From: Zoogloea sp.
Lineage (GTDB): Bacteria; Pseudomonadota; Gammaproteobacteria; Burkholderiales; Rhodocyclaceae
Direction of reading: 5' to 3'
Length of the DNA stretch: 64,000 bases
NCBI RefSeq assembly: GCF_017302315.1
Contig: NZ_JAFLDT010000001.1
Coordinates: forward strand, 62,001-126,000
How positions within the stretch are numbered: position 1 is the stretch's first letter; each line of letters starts with the position of its first letter. Below are positions 1-10,594 of the stretch, piece after piece. A program made the translations under genes and the position numbers. The notes beneath the pieces are model-generated. The model worked only from the letters and a program-made list of their open reading frames with translations. It had not been told where the DNA came from and did not search any database.

Positions 1-1314
1 ACCACTGCAATGGCGGCGAGCGTTGCCCACCAGATTCCACAGGATCTGCCGGAGATGCGCCCGATCCATGCTCAGGGCCACCTCCGCGGGCACCCGGCTC
101 ACCACCACGCCCTCCGCCCCGGCCCCTTCGGCCACCTGGAATTCCTCGAGAAACTCGTCCACGAAACCCGCCAGGGGCAATACCTCGGGCAGGGCCTCGT
201 CGCGCCGCCCCAAAGCCAGCACATCGCTGACCAGGCGATCGATACGCTGGGCATTGTTGCCGATGATGCGGATCAGACGCCCCTGCATCTCACTGCGCTT
301 CTCCTCCCTCAGCAGCTCTGCGGCCTGGTACACCGACGCCAGGGGATTCCGGATCTCGTGGGCGATACTGGCTGTCAGGCGCCCCAGTGCGGCGAGCTTG
401 ACCTGCTGGATCTGGCGATGGATGTGGTCGAAATCCTCCAGGTAGACCAGGGTGTCGTTGGCTTCGCCCGCAGGGAGCACACGCACCAGAAGCATCTTGC
501 CGCTGCCATCGGCACGCAGGCTGTGGGCCGACTCGCTCTGCTCCGCCTGACGCCGCAGCTCCCGCTCCAGGGACGGTGCGCAAGCCTGCAGGGTCATGCC
601 CTCGCGCAGCGGCGTTCCCAACAGGGCCACGGCCTGGGGATTGAACTGACGCACCACGGCCCCCTCCCCCACCACCAGCACCCCATCCTGCATGTCCTGG
701 ATGATCTGCCGGTTGAGACGTAGCTGGTTGGCCAGATCAGCCCCGCGCTGACGCGCCAGATCCTCGTTGGCCAGGGCGCGCTGGGCCAGCAGGCGGGCCA
801 CCTGGGCGATGGCAAAAAAGCCGATGCAGGTGATGCCGACGGTGAAGAAGTCCACCGTCTCCCGTCCGGAGAGCAACCTGAACGCGTTTTCCAGGAGCAC
901 GGCCACCGTCGCATAGGCCGCGTAGAACAGCACCATCCGCCCCTGGCCCACCAGGCCCGCACCGGCCAGGGCCACCAGGATGAGAATGGGGATACCGCTA
1001 CGGTAGCCACCGCTGGCCCACATGATCACCGTGAGCAGGGTGATATCCACCAGCACCTGCAGGGTCACCAGCCGCGGAGTGCCAAGCAGTCGCTCCGCAT
1101 CGCGGAAGCCGAGGATCAGGACCGCCGCCACATAGGCGATGGCCGCTGCGATGAACAGGGTGGGAGAGTCCCCTCCCAACTGCAGCGGGCGCCCCGCCAC
1201 CAGGAAGAAGCCGGCAAGGATCAGTCGAAAAAGGTTGAGGTAGCGCAGGGGTTCGGCCCGGGCCAACCCGTCCGCGATCTGCAGTTCAAGACTCGGCGCA
1301 AGATCCGCCTTCAT
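1..1314 (-). CDS. pilS: PilS-like membrane sensor histidine kinase (3' end outside window)
   Basis: This is a reading frame that stays open to the window edge, so the C-terminal part of the ATPase domain is missing. The N-terminal ~180 residues hold several hydrophobic membrane segments. A PAS-like region follows, then a dimerisation/phosphoacceptor domain with an H-box (IAHEIRNPLASVYQAAELL) whose histidine is residue 319. The visible end enters the HATPase N-box (LWNLVGNARRH). A polytopic N-terminus, one PAS and HisKA is the architecture of PilS, the sensor that works with PilR and sigma-54 to control type IV pilin; a partner pilR would lie beyond position 1. The ATG at 1314 overlaps the stop of the upstream small gene (ATGA), so the two are translationally coupled. 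Other NtrB-type membrane kinases are possible. Confidence 0.85.
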   Translation of the reverse strand, partial: MKADLAPSLELQIADGLARAEPLRYLNLFRLILAGFFLVAGRPLQLGGDSPTLFIAAAIAYVAAVLILGFRDAERLLGTPRLVTLQVLVDITLLTVIMWASGGYRSGIPILILVALAGAGLVGQGRMVLFYAAYATVAVLLENAFRLLSGRETVDFFTVGITCIGFFAIAQVARLLAQRALANEDLARQRGADLANQLRLNRQIIQDMQDGVLVVGEGAVVRQFNPQAVALLGTPLREGMTLQACAPSLERELRRQAEQSESAHSLRADGSGKMLLVRVLPAGEANDTLVYLEDFDHIHRQIQQVKLAALGRLTASIAHEIRNPLASVYQAAELLREEKRSEMQGRLIRIIGNNAQRIDRLVSDVLALGRRDEALPEVLPLAGFVDEFLEEFQVAEGAGAEGVVVSRVPAEVALSMDRAHLRQILWNLVGNARRHCSG

Positions 1315-1583
1315 CGACGAACACCCAGGCGACGATGCTCATCCGAACAATAGAATTCGCCATTGCCGCGCACCCCCTCGCTCTCCGGCACATGCAGCCC
1401 GCAGTGGGCGCAGGCCACCATCTGTTCCGCGTCCAGCATCTTCCGGGGTGCCTCGGGCGCAGCTCCGGCGGCGTCGTTCCCCTTCCCACCGATGCCGCCC
1501 CGGCCGCCGACACTCCGGCGCAGGGCGCGCCGCACATAGAACAGGCCGATCAGGAAGAGAACGAACAACAGAAGATTGCGCAC
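1311..1583 (-). CDS. PP0621-family small membrane/zinc-ribbon-like protein
   Basis: This is a short protein (90 residues) with one N-terminal hydrophobic helix (NLLLFVLFLIGLFYVRRAL) and a C-terminal cysteine/histidine cluster (ACAHCGLHVPES and FYCSDEHRRL) that could bind a metal. The layout matches the PP0621 family, whose members commonly sit directly before pilS. A GTG start at 1583 is preferred because GGAG lies 8 bases upstream; an in-frame ATG at 1607 lacks such a site. It overlaps the pilS start by four bases. The function of the family is unknown; a role in folding or regulating PilS is only a guess from position. Confidence 0.8.
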   Translation of the reverse strand: MRNLLLFVLFLIGLFYVRRALRRSVGGRGGIGGKGNDAAGAAPEAPRKMLDAEQMVACAHCGLHVPESEGVRGNGEFYCSDEHRRLGVRR

Positions 1584-1613
1584 GGAAGACACTCCAGGGG
1601 AATGCAATCGAGT

Positions 1614-2774
<1,161 letters not shown>

Positions 2775-2932
2775 TGGCAAGCCTCCAGGACAGGCCCGGG
2801 ATTCTGGCAGATGCCCGTCACGGCGGCCAGAGAATGCCGGCCAAACCCGGCAGCGGCGCAAAAACCGTCGATTACCCGCACTGGGCGCACCCACCCCGAT
2901 ACAATCGACCGCTACGCAATTGAGGTATTCCC

Positions 2933-3988
2933 GTGTCCCCTATTCACCCCACCCTGCGCCGGGACGGCGATCAGGTCATCATCCTTGATCAGACCCGCCT
3001 GCCCCATGAAGAAAACTATCTGCGCCTCAATAGCCTCGACGACGCCGCCACCGCCATCCGCGACATGCAGGTGCGGGGCGCCCCCCTGATTGGGGCGGCA
3101 GCCGCCTTCGGCGTGGCACTGGCCTTGCGCCATGACCCTTCGGACACCATGCTCCGGCACGCCGACTGTACCCTGCGGCAGACGCGGCCAACCGCCGTCA
3201 ATCTGCACTGGGCCCTCGACCGCATGCTCGCCGCCCTGGCGCCGCTGCCTACGGTGGTACGCAGCATGGCAGCGTGGACCGAGGCCGAGGCGATCCGCTG
3301 CGCCGACTTGGCAGCCAACGCCGCCATCGGTGAGCACGGCCTGGGCCTGTTGCGCCAACTGGCCCTGTCGACACAAGGCCCCCTGCAGATCATGACCCAC
3401 TGCAATGCCGGCTGGCTCGCCACCTGCGGGTACGGCACAGCCCTTGCCCCCATCTACGCCGCCCACGCCGCCGGCCTGGACGTCCATGTATGGGTCAGCG
3501 AAACCCGGCCGCGCAACCAGGGGCTCCTCACCGCCTGGGAGCTGTCCCGCTCCGGCGTACCCCATACCCTTGTGGCCGACAACGCCGCCGGCTGGCTGAT
3601 GGCCTCCGGGCGGGTGGACTGCCTCATCGTCGGCGCCGACCGGATTGCCGCCAATGGCGACACGGCCAACAAGGTGGGCACCTATCTCAAGGCCCTCGCC
3701 GCCCGTGCCCACGGCCTGCCCTTCTACGTCGCCGCGCCGCGCTCGACCATTGATCCGGCCTGCCCGGACGGTGCCGCAATTCCCATCGAGGAAAGGGACG
3801 CCGATGAGGTCCGGCTGCTCACCGGCCTTGGCGCCGATGGCCGCGTCACCCGGGTGCGTCTGGCCTCCGCGGCCAGCGCCATATGCAATCCGGCCTTCGA
3901 TGTCACGCCGGCCGGGCTGCTGACTGGCATAATTTGTGAATCCGGCGTCCTTGTCCCCGACGCCCTCGCATCCCTCGCCGTATCCTGA
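2933..3988 (+). CDS. mtnA: 5-methylthioribose-1-phosphate isomerase
   Basis: This enzyme converts 5-methylthioribose-1-phosphate to 5-methylthioribulose-1-phosphate. At 351 residues it has normal family length. It carries the conserved segments MQVRGAPLIGAAAAFG, a THCNAG loop with the catalytic-type cysteine (Cys157) and VGADRIAANGDTANKVGTY with the catalytic aspartate (Asp236). The closely related eIF2B-alpha-like proteins lack this combination. The start is GTG, with GAGG 7 bases upstream. A TACAAT hexamer at 2900-2905 could be the -10 element, but no good -35 is visible. The aldolase gene follows after 21 bases, so the two are probably one transcript. No mtnB, mtnC or mtnD is seen nearby, so the classical Met salvage route is not encoded here. 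Confidence 0.96.
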   Translation: MSPIHPTLRRDGDQVIILDQTRLPHEENYLRLNSLDDAATAIRDMQVRGAPLIGAAAAFGVALALRHDPSDTMLRHADCTLRQTRPTAVNLHWALDRMLAALAPLPTVVRSMAAWTEAEAIRCADLAANAAIGEHGLGLLRQLALSTQGPLQIMTHCNAGWLATCGYGTALAPIYAAHAAGLDVHVWVSETRPRNQGLLTAWELSRSGVPHTLVADNAAGWLMASGRVDCLIVGADRIAANGDTANKVGTYLKALAARAHGLPFYVAAPRSTIDPACPDGAAIPIEERDADEVRLLTGLGADGRVTRVRLASAASAICNPAFDVTPAGLLTGIICESGVLVPDALASLAVS

Positions 3989-4009
3989 GGCGCCCACCGG
4001 AGACTGCCG

Positions 4010-4687
4010 ATGAACGAGAACGTGCTGCGCGCCGGCCTGCTGGCCACTGCCCGCTCCATGGCCACCAGCGGGCTCAACGCCGGCACCGGCGGCAATGCCA
4101 GCGTGCGTTGCGCCCGGGGCTTCCTCATCACCCCCAGCGGACGCAGCTACGACGACTGCACCGACAGGGACATGGCCCTGGTGGCCATGGACGGGAGCTG
4201 GCAGGGGCCCCATGCCCCGTCCAGTGAGTGGCGCATCCACCGGGACATCCTCGCCGCGCACCCGGAAGCAGGCGCCGTACTCCACGCCCACTCGCCCTTC
4301 GCCACGGCCCTGGCCTGCCTGCGAAGGGGCATCCCCGCCTTTCATTACATGATCGCCCGCTTCGGCGGAGATGACATCCGCTGCGCGCCCTACGCCACCT
4401 TCGGTACCCAGGCCCTATCGGATGCCGCCCTGACTGCCCTCGAGGGGCGCAACGCCTGCCTGCTGGCCAACCACGGCATGCTTGTGTTCGGTTCAGACCT
4501 GCGCAGCAGCCTCGCCCTGGCGATCGAGTTCGAAACCCTTTGCGAGCAGTACTGGCGGGCGTGTCAGCTCGGCCAGCCCACCCTTCTCTCAGACGCCGAG
4601 ATGGCCGAGGTGATCGAACGTTTCCAGACCTACGGCACGCGCCAGGGCGCCAACGACAGCCTCTCCGGCCCCCTCGCGCCGGACTGA
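4010..4687 (+). CDS. class II aldolase, FucA-like; probable 5-methylthioribulose-1-phosphate aldolase (Ald2)
   Basis: This is a zinc-dependent class II aldolase/adducin-family protein of 225 residues. The zinc ligands fall at His92, His94 (HAHS) and His155 (ANHG), and the acid/base glutamate at Glu73 (SSEWRIHRDI). These are the same positions as in E. coli fuculose-1-phosphate aldolase. Lying directly behind mtnA, it is likely the Ald2-type enzyme that splits 5-methylthioribulose-1-phosphate into dihydroxyacetone phosphate and methylthioacetaldehyde (the DHAP shunt), not the MtnB dehydratase. The start is supported by GGAG 7 bases upstream. Only 9 bases separate it from the next gene, a large sensor kinase. 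Substrate assignment is inference from context; aldolase chemistry is well supported. Confidence 0.85.
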   Translation: MNENVLRAGLLATARSMATSGLNAGTGGNASVRCARGFLITPSGRSYDDCTDRDMALVAMDGSWQGPHAPSSEWRIHRDILAAHPEAGAVLHAHSPFATALACLRRGIPAFHYMIARFGGDDIRCAPYATFGTQALSDAALTALEGRNACLLANHGMLVFGSDLRSSLALAIEFETLCEQYWRACQLGQPTLLSDAEMAEVIERFQTYGTRQGANDSLSGPLAPD

Positions 4688-4696
4688 AGCCCGACC

Positions 4697-7600
4697 ATGT
4701 CCGAGCCAGTCAGCATTCCGTCCCGGCCCCCTCTTGCACGCAGCCTGCTGATCAGTCTCTCGGTCACCTTTGCCGCCTGCCTGATCGCCTTCGGTCTTGC
4801 CGTGCACTTCCTGATTGTCGCTCCCGCCACCCAGTCCCTGGCCCGGGTTCAACTCGACCTGGCAACTGCCCACATCCAGTCCGAGGCTGAGCGCAGCTTC
4901 AGACGCATCGAGATCCAGCTCGGCACCGCCCGTGCATGGGGTCAGTCCGGACGCCTGCGCATTGACGACCGGGCCGGTTTCGATGACCTCATGCTCCCCC
5001 TGCTCCGGGACGAATCCCGCCTCGGCGCCATCCACCTGGCCAGTACGGATGGGCAGCGCTTTACCCTGTCCCGCGAGGGCGACGCCCCCTGCTCAAATCT
5101 CGACCGCACTATGCCGCCAACGGGCCTGGAGTCCAGCCTCGCCGAGGGCGCAGTGTGGAGCGCCCCCTTCCTGGCCCCGGACATCGGCGACGGCTGCATC
5201 ACCGTCTCCACCCGCTGGCGGAACGCCGATGGCCGCATGCACACCCTGACCTTCGACGTCAGCCTCGCGCAGCTCTCCCGCCTGACCCTTGAAACCCCGG
5301 TCGGGGAGCGCGGAGGGGGCACGGTGCTGACCGCCCATGGCGACATCGTCGGAGTTCCCCGCTATCCACGCTTCGCCAACCTCTCCGACCAGCGTGGCGC
5401 CCTCCTCAGACCCGCCGCCGCCGCCAACGTGGACTTCCTCACCCACGGCCATTCCCGCTGGCTCAGCGCCGGGCAAGCCAGCGGCAGCATCTTCAGCTTC
5501 GAAAATGAGGGAGAAACCTGGCTGGCCCAGTTCATTCCCCTGCAACTGGGGGAGCAACGCTGGTGGGTGGCGGGCTTCGCCCGGGAAACCGACTTCATCC
5601 CCGCCCGCCTGCGGGAAGTCGTACCCGTACTGCTCTTTCTCACCCTCCTGGCCGGCGGTCTCGCCATCGCCATTGCCCGCCGCATCGCACGCCGCCTGGA
5701 GGTCAGCCTCGCGGCACTGGTGGAGCGCAGCGAACGCATCGGACGGCTTGACCTTTCGGCAACGGCCCCACTGGACGCCCCCTGGAGGGAGCTGGCCGAG
5801 CTGGGGGCCTCTCAGGAACACATGCGCAGGCGACTCCAACAGGCCAGCGACGATCTGCTGCAGAGCCGCGCCGAGCTTGAAGACAAGGTCTTGGAGCGCA
5901 CCCGCCAGCTCGCCGAAAAGAGCGAAGCCCTGACCGACCAGCTCCTGTTCATCGAAGTCCTTCTCGATGCCTTGCCGAGCCCCGTTTTCTACAAAGGTCC
6001 GGACGGCCGCTTCCTCGGCTGCAACCGGGCTTACGAACAGGCCTTCGGCACCACGCGCGCCTTTCTGCACGGCAAGACGGTACTGGACTTGCCCTATCTG
6101 CCTCCGGCAGACCGCGTCGCCTATCACGAGGAGGATCTCCGCATCATTGCCGAGGCCTGCACCGCCCACAAGGAAACCTCGATTCCCTTTGCCGATGGCC
6201 GCAACCACGACACCCTTTACTGGGTTCGCGGCTTTCGCCTGGGCAATGGCGAGCCGGGCGGTCTCCTTGGCGTCATTGTCGACATATCGGCGCAGAAGGC
6301 CGCCGAACGTGCTGCCCGAGCGGCAGAAGAGCGTAGCCGCCAGATGCTCGAATCCAGCCCCATCGCGGTGGTCATCAACCGACCGGACGGCACCCCCCTG
6401 TTCGCCAACACCCGTGCGCTGGTTCTCGCCGACACCGACATGTCCACCTTCATGGCACGTCCGGTCACCACCTGGTTCCGCGACCCCTCCGCAGGAGAGA
6501 AGGCCATTACGCGCCTGAAGAACGGGCTGACGGTTCGCGACATGGAGATCGAATTCCAGAACAGCGCGGGGCATCCCTTCTGGACCCTCATGACCATGGA
6601 GCGCACGGAGGTCGGTGGCAGCCCGGCCCTGATCAGCTGGAGCTATGACATCACGGCCCGCAAGCTCGCCGAGCGCGAGCTGCGCAAGCTCTCCCTGGCA
6701 GTCGAACAGAGCCCGTCGATGCTGCTCATCACGACGCCCGGCGGCGCGATCCAGTACGCCAACCCGCGCTTCTGCCAAGTCACCGGATTCAGTGCCGAAC
6801 GGCTCGCCGGCACCCATCCGGATCTGGTGGATGCCAGCAGCCTGCCCCTGGAGTTCCTTGCCGACCAATGGCAGTCGCTCAAGAGCCAGGGCGTGTGGCG
6901 CCGCGAGTGTCAGCTCCGCCTGCGCAGTGGCGAACTGCTGTGGGTCGGCATTTCCGTGAGCGGCCTCGTCGAGGGCGACGGGGAAATCACCCACTGCATC
7001 TGGGCCCTGGAAGACCTCGCCCTTCACCGCCAGGCGGTGGAAACCCTGCGGGAAGCCAAACAACTGGCCGAGGAGGCCGCCGACTCCAAGGCTCGCTTCC
7101 TCGCCAACATGAGTCACGAGATCCGCACCCCCCTCAACGCCATCATCGGCCTTGCCAGCCTGTGCCTCGATACCGACATGCACACCCGGCAGCGCGACTA
7201 CGTCACCAAGATCCACGCCGCCGGCATCACCCTGCTCGGCGTCATCAACGACGTCCTGGACTTCTCCAAGATCGAGGCGGGCAAGCTGCGGCTCGAGCAG
7301 ACCACCTTCGCCCTTGACCGCGTTCTCGACAGCGTCATCACTTACGTGGCCCAGAAGGCCCAGGAGAAAGGGCTCGAACTCATCCTCCAGGTTGCCCCCG
7401 ATGTGCCCCAGGATCTCCTGGGTGATCCCCTGCGTCTGGGTCAGGTTCTCACCAACCTGCTGGGCAACGCCGTCAAGTTCACCCTCCAGGGCGAAGTCCA
7501 GTTGCACGTGCACTGCGACAGGCGTGAAGGGCAGCACGCCCTCCTGCGCTTCGATGTCACCGACACGGGAATCGGCATGAGCCAGGATCAGGTCAGCCGA

Positions 7601-9283
7601 CTCTTCGAAGCCTTTTCCCAGGCCGACGAATCCATGACCCGCCGCTTCGGCGGAACCGGTCTGGGCTTGTCCATCTCCCGCCAGCTGGTCGAACTCATGG
7701 GTGGAAAGCTGGATGTCAGCAGCACCCCCGGCGCCGGCAGTCGGTTCAGCTTCAACGCCGCCTTCGATCTCGCCCCGGGGCGCGCCCCCAGGCCGCTGCC
7801 AGGCATGCTCGACGGCCTGCGCATCCTGGTGGTGGACGACCACCCCGTGGCCCGCGAAGTCCTGTTGCACCTGCTCCAGACCTTCCCCTTCCGCTCGGAG
7901 GCCGTGTCTTCCGCCGCCGAGGCAATCATCGCCGTCCGCCGGGCCGACGCCGGCGACCGCTTCGGACTGGTCCTGATGGACCTGCGCATGCCGGACCAGA
8001 ACGGTATCGAGGCCACCCGGCGCATCAAGCAGGATCGCAGCCTGGCATCCCCGCCCGCGGTGATCCTGCTTACCGCCTACGGGGAAGAAGGCACCGCAGG
8101 CGAAGCGGTTGAAGCCGGCGCCGACGGCTTCCTGCACAAGCCGGCCACCGCCTCCACGCTGCTGGACACCATCATCGGCACCTTCGGCCTCGACGCCGCA
8201 CCACCGCTGCCCCCATCTCCCACTGGCGACCACGTCCTGGCCGGTCTGCGCATCCTCGTTGCCGAAGACAATGAAATCAACCAGCAAATCGCCCGTGGCC
8301 TGCTCGAGCGCATCGGCGCCACCGTCAGCGTGGCCGACAACGGCCGGATTGCCCTCGAGACCCTCGTGGCAGCGGGTCCCGACGCCTTCGACGTGGTCCT
8401 GATGGACCTGCAGATGCCCGAGATGGACGGCCTTGAGGCCACCCACCGGATCCGTGCCGATACCCGCCTTGCCAACCTCCCCATCATCGCCATGACGGCC
8501 CATGCGATGGCGGAGGAACGCCAGCGCTGCGTCAATGCCGGCATGAACGACCATGTCGCCAAGCCCATCGTCGTCGAGCGCCTGGTCCAGGCCATCCTGA
8601 AACAGGTGCGGCGCACACCACCGTCGCAGGACTTACGGGAGCCCCCCGGTCCCGCCCCTGGCGAGATGGACGCAAACGGGATGCCCGACCTCCCTGGCAT
8701 CAATGTGAAATCCGCCCTGCGCCGGGTCGGCAACGATCCCGCAACCTATCTGTCCCTGCTGCGGCGTTTCGCAACGACGAACGCCGACTGCGCCGAGCGC
8801 ATCGGACGAGCCCTTGAAGCGGATCAGTCCATCGAGGCCGAACGTATCGCCCACAGTGTGCGTGGAGCCGCCGCAAACCTGGGGGCCGGCGCCATCCAGG
8901 AGGCGGCCAGCGACCTCGAAATGGCACTGCGCCGGGGCAGCCCCTGGGAAGCGGCACTGCAATCCCTCGCCGCCGAGATCACGGCCCTCACCCGCATGCT
9001 CGAAACCGCCCTGCCCGTGCAAATCGACCTACCTACGCCAATCCCGCACCTGGATGCCGCCGCCCTGGACGAATCCATCGCCACCCTGATCAGGCTCATC
9101 GAGCACTCCGATGGCGCGGCCCCCGCCCACTTCCGCGAGATTCGCAACAATTTGTCAGCCCGCATCGGCACGGAAAAAGTTGGCGAGATTGCCGAGGCGC
9201 TCCAGCACTATGATTATGATCATGCGCTGGCCTGCCTTCACGAGGCCTGCCCACAACAGCCCCCACCGCCGAGCCTTCCCTGA
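4697..9283 (+). CDS. multi-PAS hybrid sensor histidine kinase (PAS x3, HisKA, HATPase, REC x2, HPt)
   Basis: This is a 1528-residue membrane-bound phosphorelay protein. A first membrane helix (~residues 14-36) and a second (~304-325) bracket a ~270-residue extracytoplasmic sensor. A linker with coiled-coil character and three PAS-like domains (~420-530, 545-655, 665-780) follow. Next comes the kinase core, with phosphoacceptor His807 in the H-box NMSHEIRTPLNAIIGL and ATP-binding motifs including GGTGLGLSI. Two receiver domains carry Asp1095 (LVLMDLRMPDQNG) and Asp1237 (VVLMDLQMPEMDG). A C-terminal HPt domain carries His1386 (AHSVRGAAANLG). All phosphotransfer residues are intact. It is BarA/TorS-like in order. 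The next gene, an HD-GYP response regulator, is the obvious partner. The ligand is unknown. Confidence 0.95.
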   Translation: MSEPVSIPSRPPLARSLLISLSVTFAACLIAFGLAVHFLIVAPATQSLARVQLDLATAHIQSEAERSFRRIEIQLGTARAWGQSGRLRIDDRAGFDDLMLPLLRDESRLGAIHLASTDGQRFTLSREGDAPCSNLDRTMPPTGLESSLAEGAVWSAPFLAPDIGDGCITVSTRWRNADGRMHTLTFDVSLAQLSRLTLETPVGERGGGTVLTAHGDIVGVPRYPRFANLSDQRGALLRPAAAANVDFLTHGHSRWLSAGQASGSIFSFENEGETWLAQFIPLQLGEQRWWVAGFARETDFIPARLREVVPVLLFLTLLAGGLAIAIARRIARRLEVSLAALVERSERIGRLDLSATAPLDAPWRELAELGASQEHMRRRLQQASDDLLQSRAELEDKVLERTRQLAEKSEALTDQLLFIEVLLDALPSPVFYKGPDGRFLGCNRAYEQAFGTTRAFLHGKTVLDLPYLPPADRVAYHEEDLRIIAEACTAHKETSIPFADGRNHDTLYWVRGFRLGNGEPGGLLGVIVDISAQKAAERAARAAEERSRQMLESSPIAVVINRPDGTPLFANTRALVLADTDMSTFMARPVTTWFRDPSAGEKAITRLKNGLTVRDMEIEFQNSAGHPFWTLMTMERTEVGGSPALISWSYDITARKLAERELRKLSLAVEQSPSMLLITTPGGAIQYANPRFCQVTGFSAERLAGTHPDLVDASSLPLEFLADQWQSLKSQGVWRRECQLRLRSGELLWVGISVSGLVEGDGEITHCIWALEDLALHRQAVETLREAKQLAEEAADSKARFLANMSHEIRTPLNAIIGLASLCLDTDMHTRQRDYVTKIHAAGITLLGVINDVLDFSKIEAGKLRLEQTTFALDRVLDSVITYVAQKAQEKGLELILQVAPDVPQDLLGDPLRLGQVLTNLLGNAVKFTLQGEVQLHVHCDRREGQHALLRFDVTDTGIGMSQDQVSRLFEAFSQADESMTRRFGGTGLGLSISRQLVELMGGKLDVSSTPGAGSRFSFNAAFDLAPGRAPRPLPGMLDGLRILVVDDHPVAREVLLHLLQTFPFRSEAVSSAAEAIIAVRRADAGDRFGLVLMDLRMPDQNGIEATRRIKQDRSLASPPAVILLTAYGEEGTAGEAVEAGADGFLHKPATASTLLDTIIGTFGLDAAPPLPPSPTGDHVLAGLRILVAEDNEINQQIARGLLERIGATVSVADNGRIALETLVAAGPDAFDVVLMDLQMPEMDGLEATHRIRADTRLANLPIIAMTAHAMAEERQRCVNAGMNDHVAKPIVVERLVQAILKQVRRTPPSQDLREPPGPAPGEMDANGMPDLPGINVKSALRRVGNDPATYLSLLRRFATTNADCAERIGRALEADQSIEAERIAHSVRGAAANLGAGAIQEAASDLEMALRRGSPWEAALQSLAAEITALTRMLETALPVQIDLPTPIPHLDAAALDESIATLIRLIEHSDGAAPAHFREIRNNLSARIGTEKVGEIAEALQHYDYDHALACLHEACPQQPPPPSLP

Positions 9284-9302
9284 ATCGCGCCAGGAGAACA
9301 TC

Positions 9303-10463
9303 GTGACCCCGCCCGCCGATCCGCAGCACCCCCTGATCCTGGTCGTCGACGATGCACCGGACTCCATCGAACCCATCGTCAACTGCCTGCACCGGGCGGG
9401 CTTTCGCACACGCATCGCCACCAACGGGGAGCGTGCCCTGGCCCTGGCCGCCAGCAAGCCCCTGCCCGACCTGATCCTGCTCGACATCAGCATGCCCGAC
9501 CGGGACGGCTACGACGTGTGCCGCCAACTCATGGACGACCCGCTCACTGCCAGCATCCCGGTGATCTTCCTGACCATCCGCAACGAAGAGGTGGACGAGC
9601 AGCTTGGCTTCGACGCGGGCGCGGTGGACTACATTGCCAAGCCCATCAGCCCGCCCCTTGTTCTCACCCGCATCCGCAACCACCTGACCCTCAAGGCGGC
9701 CAGCGACTTCCTGCGCGACCGCAACAGCTATCTCGAGAACGAAGTGGTGCGCCGCACCCGTGAGCTTGGCCTGATCCAGGACGCCACCATCGTCGCCATG
9801 GCCTCCCTGGCCGAAACCCGCGACAACGAAACCGGCAACCACATCCGGCGCACCCAGATGTACCTCCGCACCCTGGCCCGGCATCTGCAGAAGCACCCGC
9901 GCTTTGCGTCCGAACTCACCGACGAGAACATCGAACTGATGTACAAGTCGGCCCCCTTGCACGACATCGGCAAGGTCGGCATCCCTGATCGCATCCTCCT
10001 CAAACCCGGCAAGCTCACCCCCGCCGAGTTCGAGATCATGAAGACCCACACCACCCTGGGCCGGGACGCCATCGCCAAGGCCGAAGCCCTGTTTGGCATC
10101 GCCGCAAGCTTCCTGCGTTTCGCCAAGGAAATCGCCTTCTCCCACCAGGAAAAGTGGGACGGCAGCGGCTACCCGCAGGGCCTGGGTGGTGAGCGCATTC
10201 CCCTGTCGGCGCGCCTGATGGCCGTCGCCGACGTCTACGACGCCCTGATCAGCCAGCGGGTGTACAAACCCGCCCTGCCCCACGCTGAAGCCGTCGCCAT
10301 CCTGCGGGATGGTCGCGGCGCACACTTCGACCCCGACATCCTCGACGCCTTCCTCGCCCTTCAGGACGAATTCAGGCTCATCGCCCAGCGCTTTGCCGAC
10401 AGCACCGACTCCACCGCCGCCGGCCGCGAAGCCGAGCGGATCCGCCTCGTCTTCGGCGACTAG
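9303..10463 (+). CDS. response regulator with HD-GYP domain (cyclic-di-GMP phosphodiesterase)
   Basis: This is a two-domain regulator of 386 residues. The N-terminal receiver (~residues 8-125) has the DD pair and phosphoacceptor Asp61 (LILLDISMPDRDGYD). The C-terminal HD-GYP domain has His220-Asp221 (LHDIGKVGIPDRIL), the KTHTTLG segment and the HQEKWDGSGYP motif, so it should hydrolyse cyclic di-GMP. The true start is GTG at 9303, with AGGAG 6 bases upstream; the frame is open earlier but without a ribosome site. It follows the hybrid kinase by 19 bases and is probably co-transcribed. The phosphorelay would therefore end in c-di-GMP breakdown. Confidence 0.95.
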   Translation: MTPPADPQHPLILVVDDAPDSIEPIVNCLHRAGFRTRIATNGERALALAASKPLPDLILLDISMPDRDGYDVCRQLMDDPLTASIPVIFLTIRNEEVDEQLGFDAGAVDYIAKPISPPLVLTRIRNHLTLKAASDFLRDRNSYLENEVVRRTRELGLIQDATIVAMASLAETRDNETGNHIRRTQMYLRTLARHLQKHPRFASELTDENIELMYKSAPLHDIGKVGIPDRILLKPGKLTPAEFEIMKTHTTLGRDAIAKAEALFGIAASFLRFAKEIAFSHQEKWDGSGYPQGLGGERIPLSARLMAVADVYDALISQRVYKPALPHAEAVAILRDGRGAHFDPDILDAFLALQDEFRLIAQRFADSTDSTAAGREAERIRLVFGD

Positions 10464-10594
10464 CCAGCCGGCTTCCTACCGCCCGGCGCCCGCCCGGGGC
10501 GGCATCGCGGAAACTCAAGAACCCTGCCCGGTATCCGTTAAATGTCTGCCTGAAGTCATCCGTATGACCGGAACCAGGCCCAACAGGAGACGTG

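Noticed and set aside
5093..8554. 1153-codon open frame on the minus strand
   Set aside because: It lies fully inside the hybrid kinase gene in a GC-rich region. Its translation has no domain, is rich in Gly/Val/Asp, and mirrors codon bias of the real gene.
10479..10502. possible terminator hairpin after the HD-GYP gene
   Set aside because: A 6-bp stem CCGCCC/GGGCGG with a 12-base loop and no T-run is expected by chance in such GC-rich sequence.
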